Shown here one piece after another: positions 1 through 11,410 of a DNA stretch of 64,000 nucleotides; the first letter of the stretch is position 1; each line of letters begins with the position of its first letter. A program made the translations under genes and the position numbers. The DNA comes from Leptodactylus fallax (taxonomy: Eukaryota; Chordata; Amphibia; Anura; Leptodactylidae). Location: contig CAMRHE010000021.1 in the NCBI GenBank assembly GCA_947044405.1, positions 5,130,501-5,194,500 on the forward strand. The letters are read 5' to 3'. The notes beneath the pieces were generated by a model, which did no database searches, was not told where the DNA came from, and saw nothing but the letters and a program-made list of their open reading frames with translations.

Positions 1-1740
1 TCTGTATGAAAATATCATACCATGCTCTAATAAATGCAATATTACAGAGATGTCTTCAATAAAAATAATGCTTATATATCCTCATAATACTGTGCCTTAT
101 GATAGCACCATACAGTGCCACATGGAGTGTCTATGGCACTGTATGCTTCTGTACAGGCTCCATGCTGACATCATCATAAGGATCTATGATGCGGTTAGTT
201 CGGGTCATTAGACCAGCTGTCAAGTCATTATTTGTGGCTGTATTACATTTGTTTGAAATTAGCCTTAGAATAAAGTATATAATAAAATTTTTTTTTGAGG
301 GGAGTAAGAAATATAAAGTGTAATGTACCAGACCCCAAAATTGCTAAAAAGATGGTTAACATGCATTTTATTCATTTTGTTTTTGTAACGCAAATGTAAG
401 AAAAAATGAATATTACCTGTTTTTTACATATAAAAATACAACATTGTGATTACACTGTAGCAATACTAAATACAAGACTTGTTGCCCTGCCAAGCTCAAT
501 TGTATTAAATAGGGAAAGGTGACTACTGACTTTTCAAACTGACATGCATGACAGCTGCACTCACCAGGTCACAAGCAGATGTTAAAAAGGAAAAAAAAAA
601 AGAAACAGAAAGCAACAAAACAAACACAAAATAATTGTCAGGGCAGAATTTATACCCAATTTTACGTTCCACAGAGGTGCCATGCTGTTTTCAATTCACC
701 ATCCATAAAATACGATGGAAGAAATGTTTCCATTATTTTGTTAAAATCATTGATCATGGCAAATTGATTTACCTGATGAATCATAATGGCTATCAAATTC
801 TGAAACATCTGGAGAACTGGTGAAACACAAAGCAACGGAAACAAATGTGATAATAATTGATAATATTGATAATAATCAATCTAATGAACTATTTATTATT
901 ATCAGCATGTAATTATTTGATATAGAGTCTAGTCATTGGTAATAATTATAGAAATAATTAACAATAATTAATGAAAAATAGAACTCAGAAGAAAACATTA
1001 TCAAATTGATTATACTGAGCTTTGGTACATATATGTGCTTCTTTTGTTTCCTTTAGCTCATCCTATAATTTAATACAGCCTGCACTTGTCTGTCTGCTCA
1101 CAGTGGCATTTCTCTTCAATATCTCTAGCCGTGACACATCACTTGGTGACAAACGAACTTCGTCCAAGAGGTTTTTTTTTCCCCTCTATCATAGAACAAA
1201 ATAAAATCTGCAGTTGGTGTGAGGTGAACAATAATTTCTTATAAAAATAGAAGAAGCAGCCTGATTTTGAGACATTTAAAGAACTTTTGTTTATTTTCTT
1301 GACCTTACCTTGTTGTAAGTACAGTAGGTCATACCATTAATCTTTTTGTTTTATTTTCAAATCAATTTGTTAGTATTTGGAATGAATCAGCCTGAAGCAG
1401 ACGAGAATCCGGCTTTTCATCTAATTCAAGAAAGGGCAATTGTTTCCTTTATATAGAGCGACCACTCACTGTGTGAACAGAGATCTATAGCCAGGGACCT
1501 GCTTTCTGAAGTACCTTTACCAATTCCATACAAGTGCTGTTTTACATATGGAATACATATATTTATATATATATTCTAAATTATATAAAATAATATTGAT
1601 CTCTGATAAATATTATCTGCTCATTCTAAATAAATTACTTAAATTTGCATATTTTATTAATTGAACTGTATTTTTTATTTTATTTTGCAGCTTTTAATAT
1701 TGAATTTTGAAATTACAATTTATTTTAACACAAGCATTAT

Positions 1741-1764
1741 TATATATATATATATATATATATA
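1741..1764. repeat. (TA)n microsatellite
   Basis: An uninterrupted TA dinucleotide run of 24 bases in AT-rich DNA. Confidence 0.95.
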
Positions 1765-4460
1765 GTTTTTATTTGAAAAAATATTTTTATGATTAAGCTA
1801 TTTTTTCTGGTGACTTTTTAAAATATTTACATGGAAGCAAAACATCAAGAAAAATGAGCTTATATTCCATCACAGTTCATAAAATATTTCACTTAACATC
1901 ATAGCGTGTCAGTAAACATAACAGGTCTGCATGATGATTTAAATAGAAGGGAATTCAGAAGTTCTTTTTCTTCCTTTTAATAGAAGCTTGTCTTTGCCAG
2001 AAGTAATTCTTTTTTTGACATGATATAAATGTTTTAATATAAACATGAAAATGGACGGCGTAGGAAAAAAAGGAGAAAAAAACATTTTAATCTTAATTAT
2101 TCATAAAAATCCCTCTCAAGTTCATTTTCACATATTGTCATTTGACCAAGAAAGATGCTTATTTTACATGAGAAAAGGTCTGCAGAAAGAAAGCATTATA
2201 CATGTATATTTTACTCAAAACGAATTTTGCAAATCAGACTCAGGCATCTATTAGAAAAATGCATTATCTGGATAGGTGAGGTCAGAAAAGAAGGAAATGC
2301 AATTCTATGAGCATTTTAACTCTTTGCAACACACATGAAAATACATGTATGAAAAATACATTTTAAAAGGGTTAGCTGCAGCTTTGCCTCTAATTCTATT
2401 GTGCTATCTCCTGCGGGACTGTGCTGGGTGCTCTTCTGCAGTCACAAGAACATCTTTCTTATTACACTGAGCTTGCAAACCACCCACACAAGACTCACAC
2501 AGGGGTCACTAATAAATATTGTAGATTGTACAGTTGTGCCACAGTGCAGGCTCTAAATATGTTTATGAAAATGTGGTTTTCAAGCAATTTACTACAAATA
2601 TATATTTGTGTTCTCTGCATTTTTTCTTGAGTTTCATTTAAATATACAAAACAATATTACAAAATTTGTAAAATATGGATGAAAAGATGTTTGAATTCAC
2701 AGCAAGTGAGATACAGTAGAAATACACAGTGCTTTTATATTTTGTATATACACATATTAAATAGATTAGAATAGGTGGGTTAAAACATTCAAACAATAAA
2801 AATTATATATACTACAAAATAATATAATAGAAAATAATAAAATGCAACATAATAAAAATATAGAAAATAATTTAAAATATTATAATATCCAGCAGCTGCA
2901 ACCTTCTACATTTAAGGCATCATGTACCTGAGAAATAGCATATTCCACATTTCAGGTACTGATTTAAGCAATTCATTTTGTTAATATGTTGCATTCATTT
3001 ACATAAACAGGTGGCACTGGCTAGATTTATAAAAAAAAAATTCTGCTTAAATTTAAAGTGTATAATTTAAGCTTTTATTTTTACAAAATTGCCTTGATTT
3101 ATGTTAAATATTATATTTAATTTAATGTATAATGTAATACATTTTATTTGTATTACTATGTTTTAATAATCGCAAATAATGACAGATTACTTTTTGAAAG
3201 GACAAAAGGAAGGACGATAAAATCATATTTACAGCAGTCTAACTGGAAAAAAAAAGAAAAATCAGTGTTGCAGGAATAATGAACACAATAAATAAATATT
3301 CCTTGGATTGTAGTTGATCATTTTCTGGTTACTAGAGCTGCAAAGTGTTTGTAAGCATACAGACTCTGCTGCTTTTCATAGACGTCCTTGTACAAGGAAC
3401 ATTGGACAAAGCTACACAACATTAGCAGCTTCATCCGAAAGAAGCTTATTCCTTCAAACACTAAATTGAGACAATCAAATAATTTGACAGAAAACAAAGT
3501 TTTAGGATGAAGTGTGCCAGCAGCTGGCCCCTGTATTTACCGTATGTTTATCTACGCATTTCATTGACAAGTCTAATTTCAGCATCCATAATTCATGGCT
3601 TTGAAACCAATTTGTTATTGTAATAAAATATGTTTTTTTCCTTTTTGAGACCTTCATTGAAGGGCCTGAAGAAGAGGATGCTGAATTATACATGCACCCT
3701 GACCAAGTGAATTCATTCAGCTCAGTAGGCAGGTGAATCTCCCTGTGACCTTGGAATTGGAAGGGGTTGCAGGGAATTGCAATCAGAGAAGACTCTGGAA
3801 ATCTAACCATTTCCAAATATTAACAACTTGCTTCAAAGCAAAAGCTGATTTCAGCATTTATGATAATGAAAGCATCAGTATCTGCTTTCCGAGAACTAAG
3901 AGGGGAGAAATAAAAGAAAGGGGGAAAACAAGTCACTGTTTTAATAAGATTAAAAGCAATGCTTGCTTTATTTTGGAATGCTAATTTTTTTAGATCTGTG
4001 TTCTTGGCAGTTGGAAAGACTTATGATTTGGTTGAAGGGTCTTCCATGCTGGGTATATTCATTGTTTCAATATTCTGAGTCAATGTTTATTGAATAAAAA
4101 CATAAAAAATCTCAAATTGCAATGATAGCTGTAGGTCAGTAGTGAGTTGCTTTGAATATTCCTATGGTTGGGACAATAAAATAAGATTGTGAAATATTTC
4201 TAGGAATGTGTGAGAAGTCACAGATGTTGTCGTGGAATTTCAACACATTTGCTCACATTAGCTCCTTCTCTGTTACATACCAAATTGATGCTTTAAGAGT
4301 AAATAATATGCACTAAAGAAAATGATACACTCAAAGAATGAAACACATGGGGGGCTGAAGTGTACAACAATGAAATATGTTCTATTGTTTAATGGAGGAC
4401 ACGCTAACTAGATAAGCTTTTAAATATAGTCTCCAAAAAGACCTCAATACTCCCCACTGT

Positions 4461-4510
4461 GCACACACACATACACACACATGCATGCACACACAAACAC
4501 ATATGTGCAC
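4461..4510. repeat. Imperfect (CA)n microsatellite
   Basis: An interrupted CA-rich run with ATGCATGC and ATATGTGC variants. Confidence 0.9.
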
Positions 4511-4804
4511 AATCTCTAGCTTCTTGTGAACAATGCTGATTATATCTTGGTAGGTCCTGCTTTCAGGTTACTGTTTACATTGTCTTACAATAGTTTTAGA
4601 TGGATGGTATAGTTGATCAAGACAGGATCTGGTCATAAAAGTACTATACAGTGTTCAGGTGGGTCACGACAAGTCAATGAGTATTATCCAGTTTTAAAGC
4701 CTTAACAATCTATCACCATGTAGCCTAATTTTATTTTCTATCTTTATAGATCCGGAGCGCCAAATCCTTGAACAGAGATTTAACTAAAATGCTATAATAT
4801 TGTC

Positions 4805-4908
4805 TGCCTGCAGCTGCCACTAGAGGGAACTTACGAGTTTACTGTATACTGAAATCAATTTATAAACAGTATGCAGTAGGCACCTAAACTCCCCCTAATG
4901 GTGGCTAC
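4805..4908. repeat. Short palindromic repeat (MITE-like)
   Basis: The left arm contains GCTGCCACTAGAGGGAACTTA and the right arm contains the near-reverse complement around TCCCCCTAATGGTGGCT. The arms are about 45 bases each with a short centre, giving a foldback of about 100 bp. No target duplication is clear, so the superfamily is unknown. Confidence 0.6.
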
Positions 4909-5561
4909 ATATTACCAAAATCTTATTGTTCTAACATTACATTTAAATCCTGCTACACTAGTGTCAGGATCATTGGTACACTAGTCATAATGCTATGAGA
5001 ATATGAGAACAACCTGTATAGAATGTCCTGGCCATGATAATGCAAACAACTGCAACATGCTTGTGATTGCCTAGAGCAGGGGTAGGCAACCTTTTTTGTT
5101 CGGCGTGCAGATTTAAATTAAAAAATCAAAGATGAGGTACTCGGAGTGCCGAGTAATAATTGTAAGGCTGACGACCCCTACACTAAACTCATATAGCACA
5201 ACCCATAACATAGGGGTGCTGTCATATTGTGCTCCCAGTCACATGCATTTACCGCTATTAGCCTGTATACACCTGTACTTTTCCATTAGAAGCAATGCAA
5301 GTACATGTGCAATCTGCAATTAGTGGTAAATGTATATGACTGGTAGCAGAATGAGGTAACACCTGTAGTACTTTCATTTTTCTGTAAGTGAAACGTAGAT
5401 TTATTTCAGCCACTTTTAATTCCAGGTGGTGCGGTAACAGCAAAACCACATCCAGGAATTGAGTGCCACACTTACCCCAAAGTGACAGCACTGGTGCCTG
5501 GGAACTGGATTTGGCTATAGCCGCACCTGGGTACACTGTCACCACACGAAAAGAAACACCC

Positions 5562-5784
5562 TAAGGCTGAGGCTCCATGTTTCGGAAACGCAGCTTTTTT
5601 TGTTTCAGATTTTGTTACTTTTTTGGAGCCAAAGTCAGGAGTGGATTGAGGAGAAGGAAGATGTATAAGAACTTCCTTTATATTTCCAATTCCTTTTGTA
5701 GCCATTCTTGGCTTTGGCTCAAAAAACCGCAGCAAAATCTGCAACAAAAACGCTGCATTTCCACAACGTGGGGTCTCAGCCTTA
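5562..5784. repeat. Palindromic MITE P1, nested in hAT copy 1
   Basis: The arms start TAAGGCTGAGGC and end with the reverse complement CTCAGCCTTA. The centre carries mirrored GGAGCCAAA and TTTGGCTCAAAA blocks. Related copies are at 16165-16339 and 33961-34168, which identifies it as a dispersed family rather than part of the surrounding hAT element. Confidence 0.75.
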
Positions 5785-6044
5785 GGCCTCCTGCACACAA
5801 ATGGCATGGATGTGGTTTTCACTGACCTATACATTAAAAATGAATTGACAGGGCCGCAAATGCAGACAGATATAGGGTATCTATAGGAGAGATATAGGAC
5901 AGGTATAGGACCTGCTCCATAATTTGCAGCTCTTCAATTTGGCCCAGACACAAAACCGCAAAAGCAACGGTTGTGTGTATGGGCCCATTGAAATGTATAG
6001 ATCCGTATTTTTATCCACAATTGTAGATAAAACGTATGGTCATG

Positions 6045-6310
6045 TGCATTACAGTTTAGCAACTCCATGTGCCTCATATTAATAGCAGTTAACCCCATCA
6101 TGTCCCTCACGTTAACCCCTGTGTGCTTTACATAAGGGTTACTGATACGTGAGACATATGGAAGTAATAAGTAAATATCATTGAGGTCCTTTATTAGTAC
6201 CTCCATATGTCTCACATATTAGTAACTCTTATGTGAATCACACAGGGGTTAATGTGAGGGACATGATGGGGTTAATTTCTATTAATGTGAGGCACATGGA
6301 GTTACTAAAA
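6045..6310. repeat. Internal inverted repeat in hAT copy 1
   Basis: The left arm, running through CTCCATGTGCCTCATATTAA and the TTAACCCC motifs, is mirrored at 6240-6305 by GGGGTTAA and GAGGCACATGGAGTTA. The two arms enclose copies of a CATATGTCTCAC motif. It forms a foldback inside the hAT element and has no coding capacity. Confidence 0.6.
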
Positions 6311-6849
6311 CTAAATTAATAACCCTAAATGCCTGACATTAAGAGGAATAGTAACCCCAGTATGTACCTGTTTTTTTTTTTACTTTCACTTTGCCAGCAG
6401 GAGCTTTCTTCCTTCTCCTCCTCACTGAGCCTTAGCAGGATGCAGACCGCAGGCTGGGTCCTTGTGTTGTGATGAACTCCGCCTCCTGGGCTTTCCTCAC
6501 CCCTCATTGGTGGTTAGAGAGGGTAGCAAGAGAAGGGGGAGCGTCCTAGACCAGTGCTGTAGCAGAGCACTGAAAGGTCTTCTTTTAATAACTGAAGGTC
6601 CGGTGCTGACTGCCGTGCCAGCAAAATGTGCGACGCGTGTCAGGGGTTGCCGACCCCTGGTCTAGAGCTAGATACAGTGAATGACTGCATTGAGCATATG
6701 ATGGTTCTATGGCTCAAAATAATGGTGATAATAATGCATTAAGTTTATGTTTGTACCTCCTGGTAACAATACTGACACGGCCAAAATCACCTAACATAAC
6801 CAGAAAACACAGGATCAGCTAAAGGCATTTTTGTTATAAGCTGTGGACA

Positions 6850-6850
<1 letters not shown>

Positions 6851-6893
<43 letters not shown>
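6851..6893. repeat. (TA)n microsatellite abutting a Tc1 element
   Basis: A TA run of about 40 bases ends directly at the CAGTGGAG terminus of Tc1 copy A. Tc1 elements insert at TA, so the array is either the target or has expanded from the duplicated TA. Confidence 0.9.
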
Positions 6894-6896
<3 letters not shown>

Positions 6897-7196
6897 TGGA
6901 GAAAAAAAGTATTTAGTCAGCCACCAATTGTACAAGTTCTCCCACTTAAAAAGATGAGAGAGGCCTGTAATTGACATCATAGGTAGACCTGAACTATGAG
7001 AGATAAAATGAGAAAACATATCTAGAAAATCACATTGTCTGATTTTTAAAGAATTTATTTGCAAATTATAGTGGAAAATAAGTATTTGGTCACCTGCAAA
7101 CAAGCAAGATTTCAGGCTCTCACTTCTTCTTTAAGAGGCTCCTCTGTCCTACACTCATTACCTGTAGTAATGGCGCCTGTTTGACATTGTTATTGG

Positions 7197-7203
7197 TATA
7201 AAA
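7197..7203 (+). promoter_or_regulatory. TATA-like box of Tc1 copy A
   Basis: TATAAAA lies 45 bases upstream of the transposase ATG at 7248, a spacing also seen in the other Tc1 copies here. It is a plausible core promoter by position and sequence only. Confidence 0.45.
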
Positions 7204-7247
7204 GACACCTGTCCACAACCTCAAACAGTCACACTCCAAACTCCACT

Positions 7248-8245
7248 ATGGTGAAGACCAAAGAGCTGTGGAAGGACACCAGAAACCAAATTGTAGACCT
7301 GCACCAGGCTGGGAAGACGGAATCTGCAATAGGCAAGCAGCTTGGTGTGAAGAAATCAACTGTGGGAGCAGTAATTAGAAAATGGAAGACATACAAGACC
7401 ACTGATAATCTCCCTCGATCAGGGGCTCCACGCAAGATCTCACCCCGTGGGGTCAAAATGATCACAAGAATGGTGAGCAAAAATCCCAGAACCACACGGG
7501 GGGACCTAGTGAATGACCTGCAGAAAGCTGGGACTAACGTAACAAAGGCTACCATCAGTAACACACTACGCCGCCAGGGACTCAGATCCTGCAGTGCCAG
7601 ACGTGTCCCCCTGCTTAAACCAGTACATATCCGGGCCCGTCTGAAGTTTGCTAGACAGCATTTAAGATGTTCCAGAAGAGTATTGGGAGAATGACATTTA
7701 GTCAGATGAAACCAAAGTAGAACTGTTTGGTAGAAACTCAACTCGTTGTGTTTGGAGGAGAGTGAATGCTGAGTTGCATCCAAAGAACACCATACCTATT
7801 GTGGAGCATGGGGGTTTCAACATCATGCTTTGGGCCTGATTCTCTGCAAAGGGACCAGGATGACTGATCTGTGTACATGAGAGAATGAATGGGGAGATTT
7901 TGAGTGCAAACCTCCTTCCAACAGCAAGGGCATTGAAGATGAAACGTGGCTGGGTCTTTCAGCATGACAATGATCCCAAGCACAGCACCAGGGCAACGAA
8001 GGAGTGGCTTCATAAGAAGCATTTCAAGGTCCTGGAGTGGTCTAGCCAGTCTCCAGATCTCAACCCCATAGAAAACCTTTGGAGAGAGTTAAAAGTCCAT
8101 GTTGCCCAGCGACAGCCCCAAAACATCACTGCTCTAGAGGAGATCTGCATGGAGGAATGGGCCAACATACCAGCAACAGTGTGTTCCAACCTTGTGAAGA
8201 CTTACAGAAAACGTTTGACCTCTGTCATTGCCAACAAAGGATATA
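7248..8245 (+). pseudogene. Tc1 transposase pseudogene (copy A)
   Basis: This is a DDE transposase remnant of the Tc1/mariner superfamily, whose intact protein binds the inverted repeats and cuts and pastes the element. The first 148 codons are open and hold the paired helix-turn-helix region (start [12 protein letters not shown], then the [10 protein letters not shown]-hook-like segment). After LKFARQHL an extra base near 7665 shifts the frame into a stop at 7692. The original frame resumes and meets TAG where tryptophan is expected, just before SDETKVELFG, which carries the first catalytic D. More stops and small indels follow around 7840-7880. The distal part keeps HDNDPKH (second D) and NPIENLW (catalytic E). 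The last few codons are cut off by copy B and read on into its inverted repeat. It is not functional. Confidence 0.92.
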
Positions 8246-9617
8246 CAGTCATATGAAAAAGTTTGGGCACCCCTATTAATCTTAATCATTTTTAGTTCTA
8301 AATATTTGGGTGTTTGCAACAGCCATTTCAATTTGATATATCTAATAACTGATGGACACAGTAATATTTCAGGATTGAAATGAGGTTTATTGTACTAACA
8401 GAAAATGTGCAATATGCATTAAACCAAAATTTGACCGGTGCAAAAGTATGGGCACCTCAACAGAAAAGTGACATTAATATTTAGTAGATCCTCCTTTTGC
8501 AAAAATAACAGCCTCTAGTCGCTTCCTGTAGCTTTTAATCAGTTCCTGGATCCTGGATGAAGGTATTTTTGACCATTCCTCTTTACAAAACAATTCCAGT
8601 TCAGTTAAGTTTGATGGTCGCCAAGCATGGACAGCCCGCTTCAAATTATCCCACAGATGTTCAATGATATCAGGTCTGGGGACTGAGATGGCCATTCCAG
8701 AACATTGTAATTGTTCCTCTGCATGAATGCCTGAGTAGATTTGGAGCTGTGTTTTGGATCATTGTCTTGCTGAAATATCCATCCCCGGCGTAACTTCAAA
8801 TTCGTCACTGATTCTTGTACATTATTCTCAAGAATCTGCTGATACTGAGTTGAATCCATGCGACCCTCAACTTTAACAAGATTCCCGGTGCCGGCATTGG
8901 CCACACAGCCCCAAAGCATGATGGAACCTCCACCAAATTTTACAGTGGGCAGCAAGTGTTTTTCTTGGAATGCTGTGTTTTTTTGACGCCATGCATAACG
9001 CCTTTTTGTATGACCAAACAACTCAATCTTTGTTTCATCAGTCCACAGGACCTTCTTCCAAAATGAAGCTGGCTTGTCCAAATGTGCTTTTGCATACCTC
9101 AGGTGACTCTGTTTGTGGCGTGCTTTCAGAAACGGCTTCTTTCGCATCACTCTCACATACAGCTTCTCCTTGTGCAAAGTGTGCTGTATTGTTGACCAAT
9201 GCACAGTGACACCATCTGCAGCAAGATGATGCTGCAGCTCTTTGGAGGTGGTCTGTGGATTGTCCTTGACTGTTCTCACCATTCTTCTTCTCTGCCTTTC
9301 TGATATTTTTCTTGGCCTGCCACTTCTGGGCTTAACAAAAACTGTCCCTCTGGTCTTCCATTTCCTTACTATGTTCCTCACAGTGGAAACTGACAGGTTA
9401 AATCTGGGTACCCAAATTTTTGCACCGGTCAAATTTTGGTTTAATGCATATTGCACATTTTCTGTTAGTACAATAAACCTCATTTCAATCCTGAAATATT
9501 ACTGTGTCCATCAGTTATTAGATATATCAAATTGAAATGGCTGTTGCAAACACCCAAATATTTAGAACTAAAAATGTTTAAGATTAATAGGGGTGCCCAA
9601 ACTTTTTCATATGACTG
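8246..9617 (-). mobile_element. Tc1 element copy B, nested in copy A
   Basis: Both ends read CAGTCATATGAAAAAG and are flanked by TA. The inverted repeats are about 200 bp and nearly identical, with outer (TTTGGGCACCCC) and inner (TATGGGCACCTC) repeat units, an IR/DR structure. The transposase lies on the minus strand. Alignment with copy C (14283-15918) shows B lacks 276 bases (junction 9405/9406), has 13 bases that C has lost, and lacks one base near 8670. These differences account exactly for the lengths of 1,372 and 1,636 bp. By eye only about twenty substitutions separate the rest, so the family was active fairly recently. Confidence 0.95.
8474..9405 (-). pseudogene. Tc1 transposase pseudogene (copy B), N-terminus deleted
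   Basis: The frame starts inside the element because the 276-base deletion removed the promoter, start codon and about the first 33 codons. What remains begins at RFNLSVSTVR in the first DNA-binding domain and continues with the RSGRPRKISERQ AT-hook segment. The catalytic core keeps [11 protein letters not shown] (first D) and QQDNDPKH (second D). One base missing near 8670 shifts the frame after SPDL, and the third catalytic residue (E in IIEHLW) is read from the other frame through to the normal stop at 8474. The product cannot be a complete transposase. The ATG-initiated frame beginning near 9483 lies in the inverted repeat and is a by-product of the deletion. Confidence 0.92.
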
Positions 9618-10713
9618 TATCCTGGAAGAAACTAAAGGTGAGGCAGTCGATATGAACATAAAGGGTTTATGCAGGTAAATAAATACATAAATAGGGGCCA
9701 GCGTATAACAGCACTAGACCTGAAGAAGGCAGCAGATCTACTGGACTGTCTTAAATATTCACAGATTCTGTTTGAGAGCTCAGCTTCTTTCACCGCACCC
9801 TGTTGCCTCATACATTTCAATACCAGCCTGCAGATGTCCTGAGAATTAAGTTCCACAGTAATAAACCCTATTTCCCACAGCACTGCTTGGCACCGAAGTT
9901 GAAATTTTTGGGGTGGATTTTCACCTCCTCTTTATGGAATGCAGGGGATGTAGTGAGAAGTATCGCTTACCATGCGTCTATTTCCATGAGAGTCTTGCTA
10001 GCACGTTTTGGATTATACCTCTAATAAATTGCAAGGGCTTCCCTGCAACCTCTTAATTGAACACCCACACTGCATATTTGTCTAAAAATCTTCCACAATT
10101 GAGTTTTACAACTGTTTTCTTTTGTCTTTGCTTTGTGAAGCTTTGGCACCAATTACAGTGTGTGACAGAGTCTGAGAATACACGTGTGTCCCCAAGTTCA
10201 TGCATTCTCTGGCCTTAATTTTTTTTTTTTTTATTCTTATGATGGAGCAAGGAGATGATTTGTAAAGAGTTTTCCCTCTTTATAGATGATTATTGTAAGC
10301 CACATGAAGCTGAACTTTCCTATAAATGTTACAGTAGAGCAGTGAGGCTTTAAATGCTACACTGGAAGTACGTTGAATGATCTCCCTTTCCTGAAAAGAA
10401 TGCGACTGAGCGTCTGCAAGACACTATGGCTGTACACACAACAAATTATGTTTTCCTAGTGTTTTTCTCATTTACAGAACAGCTGAAAAAAATCATAGAA
10501 CATGAGCTAGAGTCTTGAATCAATGTCATTTTTTTCCTCATTTGTGGCAGCTGTGCTTTGCTCACAAGCTGAGAAATTAACACTTTGGTATTTTTTAGGA
10601 AACCACAAAAGTGAAGGTTCTCTTAGTTAATGGTCCCTTGATTCTGACCTATAACCTACACATTCCAGATAGCTGAACAGGCAACATATAAGCAAGTATT
10701 ACTGGAAATTTAA
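9618..10713. other. Intergenic, no gene seen
   Basis: About 1.1 kb between Tc1 copy B and the TTAA palindrome. There is a T run near 10220 and no coding signal. Bases 10440-10620 look single-copy. Confidence 0.55.
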
Positions 10714-11138
10714 AGGGGTTTTCCCACTAAGCTAAGTCAATTTATTAAAGAGGTTGTCCGGGCAAAAAAAAAATATTTTTAAAATAGGCCGGGGGGGTGA
10801 ACAAATTTAAAAAAAAAAAAAATCATACTCATCTGTTCCGGTGCTCCAGTGTCCTCCCAGTGCGGTCTGGTCCTGCTGCTCCGGTGTCTTCTTGACACCG
10901 GCTGTGATATCCCAGATCCCTTCCCTTCCTTGAGGCTAATTAGCGGCTTCAGTGGTAATGTGCAGCAGGCTCTTCCAACAGAAGACAACAATGGACTGGC
11001 AGGACCGGACCGCATTGGGAGGCATCGGGGAACCAAGAAAGGTGAGTATGATATTTAAAAATTTTTTTATATCTGCCCCGGCCTATTTTAAAAATTAACC
11101 TCATTAATGAACGGACTTAGCTTAGTGGCAAAACCCCT
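10714..11138. mobile_element. TTAA-type palindromic MITE
   Basis: The left end AGGGGTTTTCCCACTAAGC and the reverse complement of the right end agree at 24 of 25 positions. TTAA precedes the left end and TTAG, one change away, follows the right end. TTAA duplication is the hallmark of piggyBac-type elements, but the termini alone do not prove that superfamily. The centre includes mirrored GGCCGGGG and CCCCGGCC blocks and has no coding capacity. Confidence 0.75.
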
Positions 11139-11142
11139 TTAG

Positions 11143-11410
11143 GCTAAATCCCCACATTGTGGGCCGCAGCAATAAAGTGCTGCGGAAAAAACTGCGGCGG
11201 CAACGCATCGTGGTTTTTCCCACAGTGCTTTTCACAGAAAGTTCGCAGAGTTTTCCTCTGCAAACTTTCTGCGTCCATTATACCTATAGGGAAACCGCTA
11301 CGGTTTCTGTAGGTATAATTGACATGCTGCGATTTCCAAAACCATGATGGTTTTGGAAATTGCAGCATTTGTGCTGCACAAATTTTTTTCGCAGTGTGTG
11401 GATGGGATTT
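11143..11410. repeat. Palindromic interspersed repeat
   Basis: The left arm contains AATCCCCACATTGTG and the right arm GTGTGTGGATGGGATTT, with smaller hairpins inside (TGCTGCGGAAA, and a pair around TACCTATAGGGAAACCG and CGGTTTCTGTAGGTA). It is a foldback element of unknown superfamily. Confidence 0.6.

Larger units (their letters stand above)
1..4804. other. AT-rich intergenic DNA, no gene seen
   Basis: No open frame here resembles a known protein, and the short ones have no family motifs or believable exon structure. The DNA is AT-rich with many A or T runs. Bases 60-210 hold a GC-richer stretch that reads like the edge of an interspersed repeat, but I could not define its ends. The rest reads as single-copy or very old repeat sequence. 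Confidence 0.6.
5077..6659 (-). mobile_element. Non-autonomous hAT-type element, copy 1
   Basis: The element begins CAGGGGTAGGCAACC and ends GGTTGCCGACCCCTG, which are near-perfect terminal inverted repeats. It is flanked by 8-bp direct repeats, GCCTAGAG on the left (5069-5076) and GTCTAGAG on the right (6660-6667), differing at one base. Eight-base duplications with a CTAGA core are typical of hAT transposons. The left end matches the reverse complement of the right end of the element at 47449-48051, so this copy lies in the opposite orientation. No transposase frame is present in its 1,583 bp. Part of the extra length relative to the 603-bp copy is an inserted palindromic repeat (5562-5784), and bases 6045-6310 form a second inverted-repeat segment. 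Confidence 0.85.
6894..8245 (+). mobile_element. Tc1 element copy A, 3' end lost
   Basis: The left terminus starts CAGTGGAG after a TA. An outer repeat (AAGTATTTAGTCAGCCA) and an inner repeat (AAGTATTTGGTCACC, about 7080-7095) give the IR/DR arrangement common in vertebrate Tc1 elements. Left end, leader and transposase frame are present, but no right inverted repeat exists. The sequence stops at 8245, exactly where copy B begins, and what follows B is not the missing tail. Copy A therefore lost its 3' end before or during the insertion of B, or through a later rearrangement. Confidence 0.88.

Noticed and set aside
5472..5834. 120- and 82-codon frames on opposite strands
   Set aside because: They lie in palindromic MITE P1, where each arm mirrors the other; no protein family is recognisable.
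7229..7783. 184-codon minus-strand frame
   Set aside because: It is antisense to the Tc1 transposase of copy A, whose plus-strand frame has the family motifs.
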